From Dehalococcoidia bacterium (GTDB lineage Bacteria > Chloroflexota > Dehalococcoidia > Dehalococcoidales > W498), in the NCBI GenBank assembly GCA_011191875.1, contig DUFC01000034.1, positions 1 through 64,000 of the forward strand: DNA of 64,000 nt, given 5' to 3'. Position numbers and translations under genes: made by a program. Below, one piece after another: positions 35,261 to 42,720 of this stretch (position 1 is its first letter; each line of letters opens with the position of its first letter). Under the pieces are notes generated by a model. It did no database searches, was not told the origin of the DNA, and saw only the letters and a list, made by a program, of their open reading frames with translations.

Positions 35261-36796
35261 TTGAAAATACTTATGGTTTATCCGTATTATCCGGATACCT
35301 TCTGGAGTTTTAGGCACGCCTTAAAATTCATTTCTAAAAAGGCAGCCTTCCCACCGCTGGGTCTATTAACTGTAGCTGCCATGCTCCCCGAAGAGTGGGA
35401 GAAAAAGCTGGTAGATATGAATGTAACCAGCCTAACTGATAAGGACATCAAGTGGGCTGATTATGTATTTATCAGTGCCATGGTGGTGCAAAGGGATTCA
35501 GTGAAGGATATTATTAGCCGATGTAAGAAACTCAGTACCAAGATCATCGCCGGCGGTCCCCTGTTTACTACCGGATATGAAGAGTTTAGTGGGGTAGACC
35601 ACTTTGTCCTCGGCGAGGCTGAAGTTACCCTTTCACCTTTCTTAGAAGACTTAGAGAAGGGGTGTGCCCAATATATCTATAATTCGGATGACCGACCGGA
35701 CATTAATGAAACTCCTGTCCCACTATGGTCGCTTATTAATATGAAAAAATACTCGTCAATGAATATCCAGTATTCTCGGGGCTGCCCTTTCAATTGTGAG
35801 TTCTGTGACATTATTATACTAAATGGGCATAAGCCGCGAACCAAGGATAAAGAACAGATGCTGGTAGAACTGGAGGCATTATACAATCAGGGGTGGCGTG
35901 GTGGTTTATTTATTGTCGACGATAATTTTATCGGCAACAAGAAAAAATTAATGACGGAAATGCTGCCGGCAATAATCAAATGGATGAAGGAGAAAAAATA
36001 CCCCTTTATCTTTCTCACTGAGGCATCTATAAATCTGGCCGATGATGAAGATCTAATGCAATTGATGGTCGAAGCCGGGTTCCAACGAGTATTCGTCGGC
36101 ATTGAAACTCCCAATGAAGACAGTCTGGCTGAATGCCACAAACTACCAAACAAGAATCGTGATTTGGTTGCCTCGGTCAAGAAGATTCAAAACCATGGCT
36201 TGGAGGTGCAGGGAGGGTTTATTGTTGGCTTTGATAGTGACCCGCTATCTATCTTTAAGAGTCAAATCAGCTTCATCCAAAAGAGCGGTATTGTTACCGC
36301 CATGGTCGGTTTATTAAATGCACCTCGTGGTACCAGACTATACCAGCGTCTAAAAAAGGAGAACCGCCTATTAGAGGGTTTTTCTGGTGACAATACCGAC
36401 TGCTCACTCAACTTTATACCTAAGATGAACTATGAGACGCTCATTAATGGCTATACGCATATCCTGAATACAATCTATTCACCCAAGCAGTATTACGAGC
36501 GACTTAAAACATTTCTGAAGGAGTATAAACCCCCGAAAACAAAGATGAAACCCCAGTTTAAGTTTCATTTTGTTGGGGCAGCTTTGAAATCTGTATGGAT
36601 TTTGGGTATTAAAGAAAAAGGAAGACGCTATTTCTGGAAGCTTATTGCTTCGACGCTACTGAGATACCCTCGGTCATTCCCCTTATCTATGAGCCTTGCC
36701 GTCTATGGATTTCATTTCCGCAAGATTGCTAAGAAATTAAGTTGCACACCAATTGGGAATACCCCAGTCTTGGAACAATCAGAGCCTGGCGGATAA
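35261..36796 (+). CDS. B12-binding radical SAM protein (DUF4070-type)
   Basis: 511 residues, TTG start after a strong AAGGAG. An N-terminal cobalamin-binding-type domain (MKILMVYPYYPDTFWS; FISAMVVQRDSVKDII; KIIAGGPLFTTGYEE) precedes the radical SAM core with YSRGCPFNCEFCDI, the CxxxCxxC [4Fe-4S] site, near residue 175. The C-terminal third (about 370-480) resembles DUF4070, as in the hopanoid C-3 methylase HpnR group. The substrate is unknown; methylation of an unactivated carbon in a lipid or cofactor is a reasonable guess from the family. It is monocistronic, transcribed toward the HAD gene. Confidence 0.85.
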   Translation: MKILMVYPYYPDTFWSFRHALKFISKKAAFPPLGLLTVAAMLPEEWEKKLVDMNVTSLTDKDIKWADYVFISAMVVQRDSVKDIISRCKKLSTKIIAGGPLFTTGYEEFSGVDHFVLGEAEVTLSPFLEDLEKGCAQYIYNSDDRPDINETPVPLWSLINMKKYSSMNIQYSRGCPFNCEFCDIIILNGHKPRTKDKEQMLVELEALYNQGWRGGLFIVDDNFIGNKKKLMTEMLPAIIKWMKEKKYPFIFLTEASINLADDEDLMQLMVEAGFQRVFVGIETPNEDSLAECHKLPNKNRDLVASVKKIQNHGLEVQGGFIVGFDSDPLSIFKSQISFIQKSGIVTAMVGLLNAPRGTRLYQRLKKENRLLEGFSGDNTDCSLNFIPKMNYETLINGYTHILNTIYSPKQYYERLKTFLKEYKPPKTKMKPQFKFHFVGAALKSVWILGIKEKGRRYFWKLIASTLLRYPRSFPLSMSLAVYGFHFRKIAKKLSCTPIGNTPVLEQSEPGG

Positions 36797-36809
36797 CCAG
36801 GATTAACGG

Positions 36810-37511
36810 CTAAAGGTATTGAGCTAGCTCAGTTAAGTTACGAATTCGTGGGCAGTCACTAGTATCAAGGTATAAATCGTAGCGGTCTATAAGTACAGGA
36901 CTAATGCCAACCCCTCTGGCACCAACCACATCTAATTTATATTGGTCACCGACATGAACTGCTTCAGAAGCGTTTACCCCAGCTCGCGCTAATGCCGCCA
37001 GAAAAATAGTAGGCTCAGGCTTATCACTTCCCACCTCTCCAGAGGTAACCACAAAGTCAAGGTAGGGTTCCAGACCTAGTTCACGACAAATAGGCTTCAT
37101 ATCGCTAGTTAAATTGGTTATCATGCCCAAAATGAATTTTTGCTCCTTTAATACCTTTAAGGTCGTTAGCACATCATCAAAAAGTACAAAGGTCATCTCC
37201 TTAGACAACTCGCTTACCTTCTTCATAATTTTTAAAATTAGCTCTTTGGGAGCATTAACCCCGGCCTCAGTTAGTACTATCTCCTGATAGCGGTAGTAGA
37301 CCTTAGCCTTTTCCTCAGGGTTTCTCTTCTCCACTGGTGAGAGAGCATTTTCTTCAAAGAAATACTTATCAGCCAGTAATACACCCTCCATTATTTCCTC
37401 AGGGGATACTTCAATACCAAGTTGTTGGCAAGCTTGACTGTGTAATTGGTAATGAGGAGGTTCATAGCAGGCTAGAGTGTTGAACCAATCAAGGAATACT
37501 GCTTTAATCAC
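36810..37511 (-). CDS. HAD-superfamily hydrolase
   Basis: 233 residues. Motif I is FLDWFNTL: the nucleophile Asp is present but the second Asp of DxD is Phe, as in 2-haloacid-dehalogenase-like and REG-2-like members rather than classical phosphatases. Motif II MITNLT, motif III SDKPEP (Lys) and motif IV VHVGDQYKLDVVGARGVG are in place. The cap helices follow motif I. The substrate cannot be deduced. It follows acpP by 14 bases, and is the last gene of the nusB-acpP-HAD operon. Confidence 0.87.
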   Translation of the reverse strand: MIKAVFLDWFNTLACYEPPHYQLHSQACQQLGIEVSPEEIMEGVLLADKYFFEENALSPVEKRNPEEKAKVYYRYQEIVLTEAGVNAPKELILKIMKKVSELSKEMTFVLFDDVLTTLKVLKEQKFILGMITNLTSDMKPICRELGLEPYLDFVVTSGEVGSDKPEPTIFLAALARAGVNASEAVHVGDQYKLDVVGARGVGISPVLIDRYDLYLDTSDCPRIRNLTELAQYL

Positions 37512-37525
37512 ATTAACTTACCTAT

Positions 37526-37786
37526 TTAATCACCCTCAACAGCCAGGTCCGTAAGATAATCAATAGCATCCTGAACGGTTACTATCTTCTCAGCATCTTC
37601 ATCTGGTATCTCAATCTTCCGTGAAGGATCACTAAACTCCTCCTCTAAAGACATTATCAGCTCTACCAGATCCAGAGAATCAGCCCCTAAATCATCAACA
37701 AAGCTAGCCGATGGGACTACCTCCTCATCTGTCACACCGAGTTGCTCCACGGCTATCTTTTTTATCCGCTCAAGAATAGTTGCCAT
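37526..37786 (-). CDS. acpP: acyl carrier protein
   Basis: 86 residues, acidic, with the phosphopantetheine site [18 protein letters not shown] (Ser in DSL). It carries acyl chains in fatty-acid synthesis. RBS AAAGGAGGTAGC precedes the ATG. It lies 15 bases after nusB and 14 before the HAD gene, so the three are co-transcribed. FabD, which loads malonyl groups on ACP, is encoded 4 kb away at 41.6-42.5 kb. The insertion PSRKIE near the end of helix II region is a minor variation. Confidence 0.95.
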   Translation of the reverse strand: MATILERIKKIAVEQLGVTDEEVVPSASFVDDLGADSLDLVELIMSLEEEFSDPSRKIEIPDEDAEKIVTVQDAIDYLTDLAVEGD

Positions 37787-37801
37787 TTGCTACCTCCTTT
37801 T

Positions 37802-38212
37802 CTATCTATTGGCAAGAGTGCTAACCGAGCCTAAAACTCCATTAACAAATTTTGGCGAATTATCACTGCCAAATTTCTTGGCTAGTTCAACAGCTTCATT
37901 TATTACTGCTTTAACTGGCACCTTATTATCAAGTAAAATCTCAAATATTGCAAGCCTCAGAATGTTCCTATCAACCATCGGTATCTGTTCCATAGGCCAA
38001 GCTGAAGCCAAGTTTCTAATATTAAGGTCAATCGTCTCTTTATTACGGATAACACCGCTTACCAGTTCCTGGGCAAAGAAAGCATTCCCCCCGGACAATC
38101 CCTCCTCCTCCAGAAGACGTGTCACCACTCCTTCTACCTCATGCCCCACAGAGTTAACCTCATATAATACCTTGAGGGCAAGGGCTCTCGCCCTTCGCCG
38201 TTCCCCTGTCAT
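37802..38212 (-). CDS. nusB: transcription antitermination factor NusB
   Basis: 136 residues, all helical: RRARALALKVLYEVNSVG, ELVSGVIRNKETIDLNIRNLASAWPMEQIPMVDRNILRLAIFEILLDNKVPVKAVINEAVELAKKFGSDNSPKFVNGVLGS. All NusB hallmarks are present. It binds boxA RNA with NusE for rRNA antitermination. It is the first gene of the operon with acpP, under a promoter overlapped by a perfect inverted repeat at 38229-38256. Confidence 0.94.
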   Translation of the reverse strand: MTGERRRARALALKVLYEVNSVGHEVEGVVTRLLEEEGLSGGNAFFAQELVSGVIRNKETIDLNIRNLASAWPMEQIPMVDRNILRLAIFEILLDNKVPVKAVINEAVELAKKFGSDNSPKFVNGVLGSVSTLANR

Positions 38213-38228
38213 AGATTACCCCCAAATA

Positions 38229-38256
38229 CTAATATGACATTATAATATCATATTAG
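38229..38256 (-). promoter_or_regulatory. operator-like perfect inverted repeat upstream of nusB-acpP
   Basis: CTAATATGA (38229-38237), 10 bases, TCATATTAG (38248-38256): 9-bp perfect arms, centred on a minus-strand TATAAT. A TTGACT box overlaps its far end. The centre-to-centre spacing (about 19 bases) fits a dimeric regulator. The bound protein is unknown; since acpP is in the operon, a fatty-acid-responsive repressor is one possibility. Confidence 0.5.
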
Positions 38257-38374
38257 TCAAAAATAGTTAATTATAATTACTTACCCGCCTGAGGCGGGTT
38301 ATCAACCTCTTTAGATTTCCCTCTGGTCTAAAGCCCTTAAGGGCAGAGCCAAACGGTGCCAACCTTAACCCCCC

Positions 38375-38494
38375 CTCCGAGATTGCGTCGGCACTGTGTA
38401 CCTCTTCTTCCCAGTGTCATTGCGAGTCCTTCGACAGAAGGACGTGACAATCTCGGTGGTGGGGCATTCCTAGAGATTGCTTTGTTGCAATGAC
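38375..38494. repeat. dispersed inverted-repeat element copy
   Basis: CTCCGAGATTGCGTCGGC...CAGTGTCATTGCGAGTCCTTCGACAGAAGGACGTGACAATCTCGGTGGTGGGGCATTCCTAGAGATTGCTTTGTTGCAATGACA. A partial unit followed by a complete one. The surrounding 38257-38570 gap also holds a perfect 7-bp hairpin ACCCGCC-TGA-GGCGGGT near 38284-38300, a possible terminator. Confidence 0.75.
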
Positions 38495-38570
38495 AAAAAA
38501 GAATGGGGGACAAACCCCATTACGAACTGTAACGGGGTAAAGTTGGAGGGTTACCATAACAATCTCGGTG

Positions 38571-39704
38571 TTAGTGCAATAAGTGAATATTACCTAATCT
38601 TACCCTCTTCAGTCCAGCGGCTCTAGCTGCCTCCAAACACTCATTAGCCTGTTGCCTGAAGGTAGCTGGTAAATCCGTCATCAAAAAATCGGGGCAAAAG
38701 GCAAGAAGAGTGTAAGGAATATCATGGTCAAGTGAGGAGACGAAGGCAGCAATCCCGGCTACTTCCTCCTTGTCAACATAACCGGGGACAAGCAAGGTGC
38801 TGGCGACCAATAAAGGCGGAGACGGTCTTATTTTGGTAAACCCGGCCAGAAACCGAAAATTATCCAGAGTCCGCTGGTTACTAATACCACAAAGAGCTAT
38901 ATGTATTTCGTCACTCCACGCCTTGAGGTCAAACTTTATACAGCCACCCGAGTTTAAGGAGAGCACAACCATTTGCTTTAGTAAAGCTGGGTGCATTGAG
39001 CCATTAGTCTCCCAGCAGATTCTAAGGATGTGCCCCTGGCTTTTCTTCAAGGCTAGTCTGGAGGCATAAATGGCATAAGGCAGTTGAGGTGTAGGGTCTC
39101 CACCAAAAAAGCAGATACAGGACGTAGATTCGACAACCGCCTCAGCCAGTTTTGACGCTGTTACCCAGGGTCTTCTACCGGCTTGTTGACGAAAGTGCCA
39201 ATTCTGACAGAATAAGCAATCAAAGGAGCAAGCCTGAAAAAAGACAGCCAGGTTCTTATAGCCACGTTCTACGCCCCGCCGATAGGCAAAGTCAGGATAG
39301 CCAGCCCCAGTCCCTCCCGGACAAACCCAATCAGCCACACAATTAGTCGGTAATAGGTCGTAATACCAGCTAACATTCGCCAAATTAGCCGTAGCCCCCT
39401 TTAACTTGCCCTCTATATTGGTGCGCAACCCGCAATAGCCTACCCCACCCTCGGCAATAGAGCATTCATTAACACAGATACGGCAGGTCTTTCCTGCCTC
39501 AGCCCTTGGGGGATATGGAGGCAGAGCAAATGGCTCCCTGGCTTTACAATGGGACTGTTTTATAGTGGGTAAGACTTCGTCAAAGTGGTGGCGAATGCAG
39601 TCTGAACACAAGCCCAGGCTACCAGAAATAAGAGGAGATTCCTTGCCGCAGTGCTGGCACTTAGCCGGGGTGCCGGTGGCTAAAGACTGGAGACGAATCC
39701 GCAT
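38571..39704 (-). CDS. radical SAM protein of the PflA/AmmeMemoRadiSam-like group
   Basis: 377 residues. The N-terminus has two zinc-ribbon-like pieces (CQHCGKES...LCSDC; CRICVNECSI...GYCGLR). The radical SAM cluster site is FFQACSFDCLFCQNWHF (CxxxCxxC) near residue 155. Later: ICFFGGDPTPQLPYAI, the GGEP-like SAM-binding motif, and IRPSPPLLVASTLLVPGYVD. This architecture matches 'pyruvate formate-lyase activating enzyme-like' proteins of unknown substrate. Its start overlaps the upstream HTH gene by 44 bases. No glycyl radical enzyme is nearby. Confidence 0.85.
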   Translation of the reverse strand: MRIRLQSLATGTPAKCQHCGKESPLISGSLGLCSDCIRHHFDEVLPTIKQSHCKAREPFALPPYPPRAEAGKTCRICVNECSIAEGGVGYCGLRTNIEGKLKGATANLANVSWYYDLLPTNCVADWVCPGGTGAGYPDFAYRRGVERGYKNLAVFFQACSFDCLFCQNWHFRQQAGRRPWVTASKLAEAVVESTSCICFFGGDPTPQLPYAIYASRLALKKSQGHILRICWETNGSMHPALLKQMVVLSLNSGGCIKFDLKAWSDEIHIALCGISNQRTLDNFRFLAGFTKIRPSPPLLVASTLLVPGYVDKEEVAGIAAFVSSLDHDIPYTLLAFCPDFLMTDLPATFRQQANECLEAARAAGLKRVRLGNIHLLH

Positions 39705-39993
39705 CTTGAATTGATTTTAGCAGATGCTCCAATATGGGTTCAATGTTGGTGTTGTTATCATCTTCTCTCTGAGTTGAACTAGCTTCCTCCTCATTGCCAT
39801 TGCTGGCATTGAGCTCAGCTAGGAATTGAGCAATGTCTTCCCGCCTGAATCTTCGGTCTCCACGACGGGTAATACGGTATGCCCTTATTATCCCCCGGTC
39901 ACTCCACCGTCTTACCGTATTGCTATGAATATGGAGAAGCCGGGCTACTTCTCTTACCGTTAGCAGTGGACCCGTTTCGTTATTTCTTACCAT
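39661..39993 (-). CDS. excisionase/MerR-type HTH DNA-binding protein
   Basis: 110 residues. The winged-helix domain reads LTVREVARLLHIHSNTVRRWSDRGIIRAYRITRRGDRRFRREDIAQFLAEL, very close to the shorter paralogue at 46396-46596. A hydrophilic, low-complexity tail (NGNEEEASSTQREDDNNTN) and a short helix follow. It lacks a MerR effector domain, so it probably acts as a small regulator rather than a sensor. Its promoter shares sequence with those of two other HTH genes in this window. It overlaps the radical SAM gene. Confidence 0.85.
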   Translation of the reverse strand: MVRNNETGPLLTVREVARLLHIHSNTVRRWSDRGIIRAYRITRRGDRRFRREDIAQFLAELNASNGNEEEASSTQREDDNNTNIEPILEHLLKSIQDADSSPVFSHRHPG

Positions 39994-40017
39994 ATCTTTC
40001 TCTCTCTACCCTTTAAT

Positions 40018-40067
40018 TAACCTATCTTAATGATAGTTTACTTCAATTGACTATACAATCACCCAAA
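40018..40067 (-). promoter_or_regulatory. promoter and shared motif upstream of the 39661-39993 HTH gene
   Basis: On the minus strand: TTTGGGTGATTGTATAGTC (40067-40049), containing -35 TTGTAT, then 17 bases and TATCAT (40035-40030), then GATAGGTTA (40026-40018). The same order, TTTGGGT-ATTGTAT / TAT..T / (A/G)ATAGGTTA, occurs before the HTH paralogue at 46396. This suggests duplicated and probably autoregulated promoters. Confidence 0.5.
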
Positions 40068-40355
40068 CAGGCTAAAATTGACCAGTAGATAGTCATGGTA
40101 AAGAAGTCCTGGATTGGTTAGACGACCCGAAAGCCGCCGTGGGTTTCTTGAGTTTGGTAGAGTGATTATCGACCAGCCATTAGTGGAAGCAGATTGATAA
40201 GTAGAAAGTAATGGGAAGATAGTACCAGATTGGTGGGATAAGTCAGGTCAATACCCTTGATTTCCGCCAATTGTCGAAGTATTCTTGTAATTACAGTGCG
40301 AGATACCTTTTCGCCACTCAGTGACTAATATGGTAGAAGGTCAAAAATGAACTAA

Positions 40356-40462
40356 CACCTTGACCAGTAGCCGGGTAAGCAGGGGGCGTTGAACCGCCAT
40401 CTGTATTTGGTCACTTGGGTGGTGGGAAGCTAATAGTGAAACCGACCTTACAAAGGTCGGTT
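40356..40462 (+). ncRNA. weak candidate structured RNA
   Basis: Hand folding gives an outer stem CACC-T-TGACCA (40356-40366) with TGGTCA-CTTG-GGTG (40408-40421), an inner hairpin CAG..GGCG-TTGAAC-CGCC..CTG (40380-40403) and a strong terminal hairpin AACCGACC-TTACAAA-GGTCGGTT (40440-40462). No good promoter is seen and the T tract after the last hairpin is poor. It could be an untranslated RNA, a leader, or chance. Confidence 0.3.
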
Positions 40463-40575
40463 CTGTGTTTCTGAAAAGGGGGTGATAGCTTTAAGAATAA
40501 AAAATTATATTGCAAAAATCAAATGTGTCTATGCCTGAGGTCGAGGGGCGATAAGGCAATCTTAAAGGAAAGGAG

Positions 40576-40731
40576 GTGACTATAGAGGAAGAAAGTAATA
40601 GCCGTAACCCTAGCAGTTGTTTTGGTGCTTACTTCGAGGGCTATATTGGCGATGATTTTATCTGGGGTGACTCTAACTTGATCTACGTTGACGTTGAGGA
40701 TTTCGTAGATAGCAGTTTACCTAGCCGCTAA
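40576..40731 (+). other. short frame with RBS, possibly a decayed signal-peptide gene
   Basis: After AAAGGAAAGGAG a GTG opens a 51-codon frame (VTIEEESNSRNPSSC...EDFVDSSLPSR). In the neighbouring frame the same DNA reads KKVIAVTLAVVLVLTSRAILAMILSG, which looks much more like a bacterial signal peptide or membrane anchor before a stop. A single-base shift near 40590 would join the RBS to that hydrophobic frame. I regard it as a broken or very short gene of unknown kind. Confidence 0.25.
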
Positions 40732-40825
40732 AGTGCTGCTTCGTTGAATTAGCTAGGACAGGAACTTCACACCAATAGAGGGAGTCCCTTCGAGGAATCC
40801 CTTCCTGTTTCTATGGCATTTTGAC

Positions 40826-41176
40826 TCAGCAGGTGAGGTGGAGTGCGGCTACTACCCTCTGGGAATGGCAAAGCTTATTATATATATTGCACGCCTCGCT
40901 GGTCGGCTCGGCAATAAGCCTAATGCCCTGAGCATCAAGGCTCTGTTTTACCTCAGGCAGCACCTTCACCAAGCCTGATGACCCGGTGCCCACCACCAGC
41001 ACCTCAGGACTTTCAGCTATAACCTCGGCTATATCGTCAAGGCATAGTCGGTGTACGCTCTTTCTCCACCAGCTATCTCTAACCCTGTCGGGGAAAATAA
41101 TTACATCTGAGTAATATCTCTTACCGTTAACTACTATCAGCCCAAACTGGTAGGAATCAATCGTGTTCATAGCCAA
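40826..41176 (-). CDS. Mth938/NDUFAF3-like (DUF498) domain protein
   Basis: 116 residues. The fold signature is visible: IDSYQFGLIVVNGKRYYSDVIIFPDRV at the start, then DIAEVIAESPEVLVVGTGSSGLVKVLPEVKQSLDAQGIRLIAEPTSEACNIYNKL. The last part matches the 'T..A...yN.l..e.R.va.alHltC' end of the family, here QRVVAALHLTC. Eukaryotic relatives help assemble respiratory complex I; the bacterial role is unknown. It is a single gene flanked by the long gap and a repeat cluster. Confidence 0.85.
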   Translation of the reverse strand: MAMNTIDSYQFGLIVVNGKRYYSDVIIFPDRVRDSWWRKSVHRLCLDDIAEVIAESPEVLVVGTGSSGLVKVLPEVKQSLDAQGIRLIAEPTSEACNIYNKLCHSQRVVAALHLTC

Positions 41177-41260
41177 GCTCCTGCCATGCCTCTACATCAT
41201 TTAGTATTATTTTACCATCTTATCATTTTTTACAACCGCTATGTTTGTGATTACTTCTCA

Positions 41261-41540
41261 TCCTCCCCCCTCTCCTCCGAGATTGCTTCGTCGTTACACT
41301 CCTCGCAAAGACAAAAGGGGGGTGTCACGGCGTTTCTCTTTTTCCCTGTCATTGCGAGTCCTTCGGTGGAAGGACGTGGCAATTCCGGTGGCGGGGTATT
41401 CCTGGTAATTGCATCGTCGCTCCACCTCCCCTCTCCTCCGAGATTGCTTCGGGGCTCTGCCCCTCGCAAAGACAAAAGTGGAGTGCCATTGCTCCTTCAC
41501 AGAAGGATAAAGGATGTGGCAATCCCGGTGGTGGGGTAAG
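41261..41540. repeat. cluster of dispersed inverted-repeat elements
   Basis: About two and a half units: CTCCTCCGAGATTGCTTCGTCGTTACACTCCTCGCAAAGACA, then TGTCATTGCGAGTCCTTCGGTGGAAGGACGTGGCAATTCCGGTGGCGGGG, then again CTCCGAGATTGCTTCGGGGCTC...CTCGCAAAGACA. The ORFs listed here by the track (41186-41539, 41251-41475, 41294-41500) are translations of the repeat and not genes. It fills the gap before fabD's 3' end. Confidence 0.8.
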
Positions 41541-41572
41541 GGGGTTAGGGGAATGGTTTGCTTAAAATCTCT

Positions 41573-42517
41573 TCAATCTACCCTTGAAGTCATACTCTTA
41601 ATAGCCTCGGCATCGCCTATATTCAGCGTTTTAACATCTTTGTCTATCCGTTTAATGAGACCACTAAGCACTTTACCCGGTCCTATCTCAATAAATGTGG
41701 ACACACCCTCATTTACCATATATTCAATAGAGCGCTGCCACCGAATGCAATTACACAATTGCCCGAGTAGCTCTCCCTTAATCAATCCAGCAGTAGTTAC
41801 CGGTTGAGCGGTAGTGTTAGCTATAATAGGAATAACCGGGTCACGAAAAGAAAGTGTAGCTATAACCTCAGACATATCATCATAAGCCGGCTGCATCAGT
41901 GGCGTGTGAAAGGCGCCGCTTACCTGTAGCGGTATAACTCGGTGAGCCCCTCTGGACTTAGCCAAATCTGCAGCTTGAGCTAGATTCTCTTTAGCTCCGC
42001 TGATTACTAGCTGACCGGGGCAATTAATATTAGCCACCCGAGTATCAGTCTGACTGCACACCTCGGCCAATAAAGCTTCGTCAAGTCCAATTATTGCCAC
42101 CATGCCCCCGGGTTGGCTAATTCCAGCTTCATGCATTAACCGCCCCCGCTCTCGAGCCAGATAAATGGTATCGGCAAAATCAAGCACTCCAGTGGCGGCT
42201 AATGCCGTATACTCACCAAGACTATGACCAGCAACAAGGGTAGGAGATGGAATAACATCGCTGCCGGCCTCCTCCTTGATAGCCTCCAAACAGGCAAGAC
42301 TAACGGCTACTATCGCCGGTTGGGCATTGATAGTTTGGCGAAGCTCATCTTCCGGTCCGTCAAAGCATAGTCTAGACAGAGGAAATCCCAGAGCTTGGTC
42401 AGCCCGTTCAAAGACTGCTTTAGCCGAGTCAAAAGTATCATAGAGGTCACGACCCATACCTACCCACTGAGAACCCTGCCCGGGAAAAACATAAGCTACT
42501 TTTTCCAGCTCAGCCAC
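41573..42517 (-). CDS. fabD: malonyl-CoA:ACP transacylase
   Basis: 314 residues. VAYVFPGQGSQWVGMGRDLY at the start, the nucleophile motif GHSLGEYTALAATG with the active Ser near residue 94, VSGAFHTPLMQPA with the catalytic His near 205, and IEIGPGKVLSGLIKRI at the end. It loads malonyl groups on ACP (encoded at 37526). The start lies 2 bases after the rpmF stop, so yceD-rpmF-fabD form one operon. Confidence 0.96.
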   Translation of the reverse strand: MAELEKVAYVFPGQGSQWVGMGRDLYDTFDSAKAVFERADQALGFPLSRLCFDGPEDELRQTINAQPAIVAVSLACLEAIKEEAGSDVIPSPTLVAGHSLGEYTALAATGVLDFADTIYLARERGRLMHEAGISQPGGMVAIIGLDEALLAEVCSQTDTRVANINCPGQLVISGAKENLAQAADLAKSRGAHRVIPLQVSGAFHTPLMQPAYDDMSEVIATLSFRDPVIPIIANTTAQPVTTAGLIKGELLGQLCNCIRWQRSIEYMVNEGVSTFIEIGPGKVLSGLIKRIDKDVKTLNIGDAEAIKSMTSRVD

Positions 42518-42519
42518 AA

Positions 42520-42720
42520 CTACCCAGCTTTCTTTTTCGGGCTCTTAATCTCGATGACTTCCCTGCCGGCATAGGTTCCACAGGTAGGGCAAACATGATG
42601 AGGTAGCTTAGGACTATTACATTGAGGACAATAATCCAGCGGGGGAGGAGTCAATCCAAGATGACTACGCCTCTTACCCTGGCGTGCCTTAGCATATTTT
42701 CGCTTGGGTAAAGCTCCCAT
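42520..42720 (-). CDS. rpmF: 50S ribosomal protein L32
   Basis: 66 residues. MGALPKRKYAKARQGKRRSHLGLTPP is the standard L32 start (usually AVPKRK), followed by zinc-ribbon cysteines YCPQCNSPKLPHHVCPTCGTYAGREVI. The four Cys are intact. It overlaps yceD by 32 bases, a usual coupling of these two genes, and abuts fabD. Confidence 0.96.
   Translation of the reverse strand: MGALPKRKYAKARQGKRRSHLGLTPPPLDYCPQCNSPKLPHHVCPTCGTYAGREVIEIKSPKKKAG

Larger units (their letters stand above)
40068..40825. other. long intergenic region with a foldable segment, otherwise no clear gene
   Basis: No ORF of note. The stretch 40090-40340 may hold decayed coding sequence (a frame EVLDWLDDPKAAVGFLSLVE then stop) but nothing identifiable. 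A foldable segment at 40356-40462 and a short frame at 40576-40731 are listed separately. Just before the stop of the next leftward gene there is an imperfect hairpin around 40780-40808 (GGGAGTCCCTTCG..GGAATCCC). Confidence 0.4.

Noticed and set aside
40068-40825. Group II intron, RNase P RNA or cobalamin riboswitch in the long gap
   Set aside because: I looked for their conserved motifs (GTGCG start with domain V, GAGGAAAGTCC, GCCACTG with AGCCAGGAGACC) and did not find them together.
41186-41539. ORFs at 41186, 41251, 41294, 56658, 57364, 57710, 60947, 63062 and 63097
   Set aside because: All are translations of the dispersed inverted-repeat elements (CNDEAISEERG, GNLGSRVGG and the like) and lack ribosome sites.
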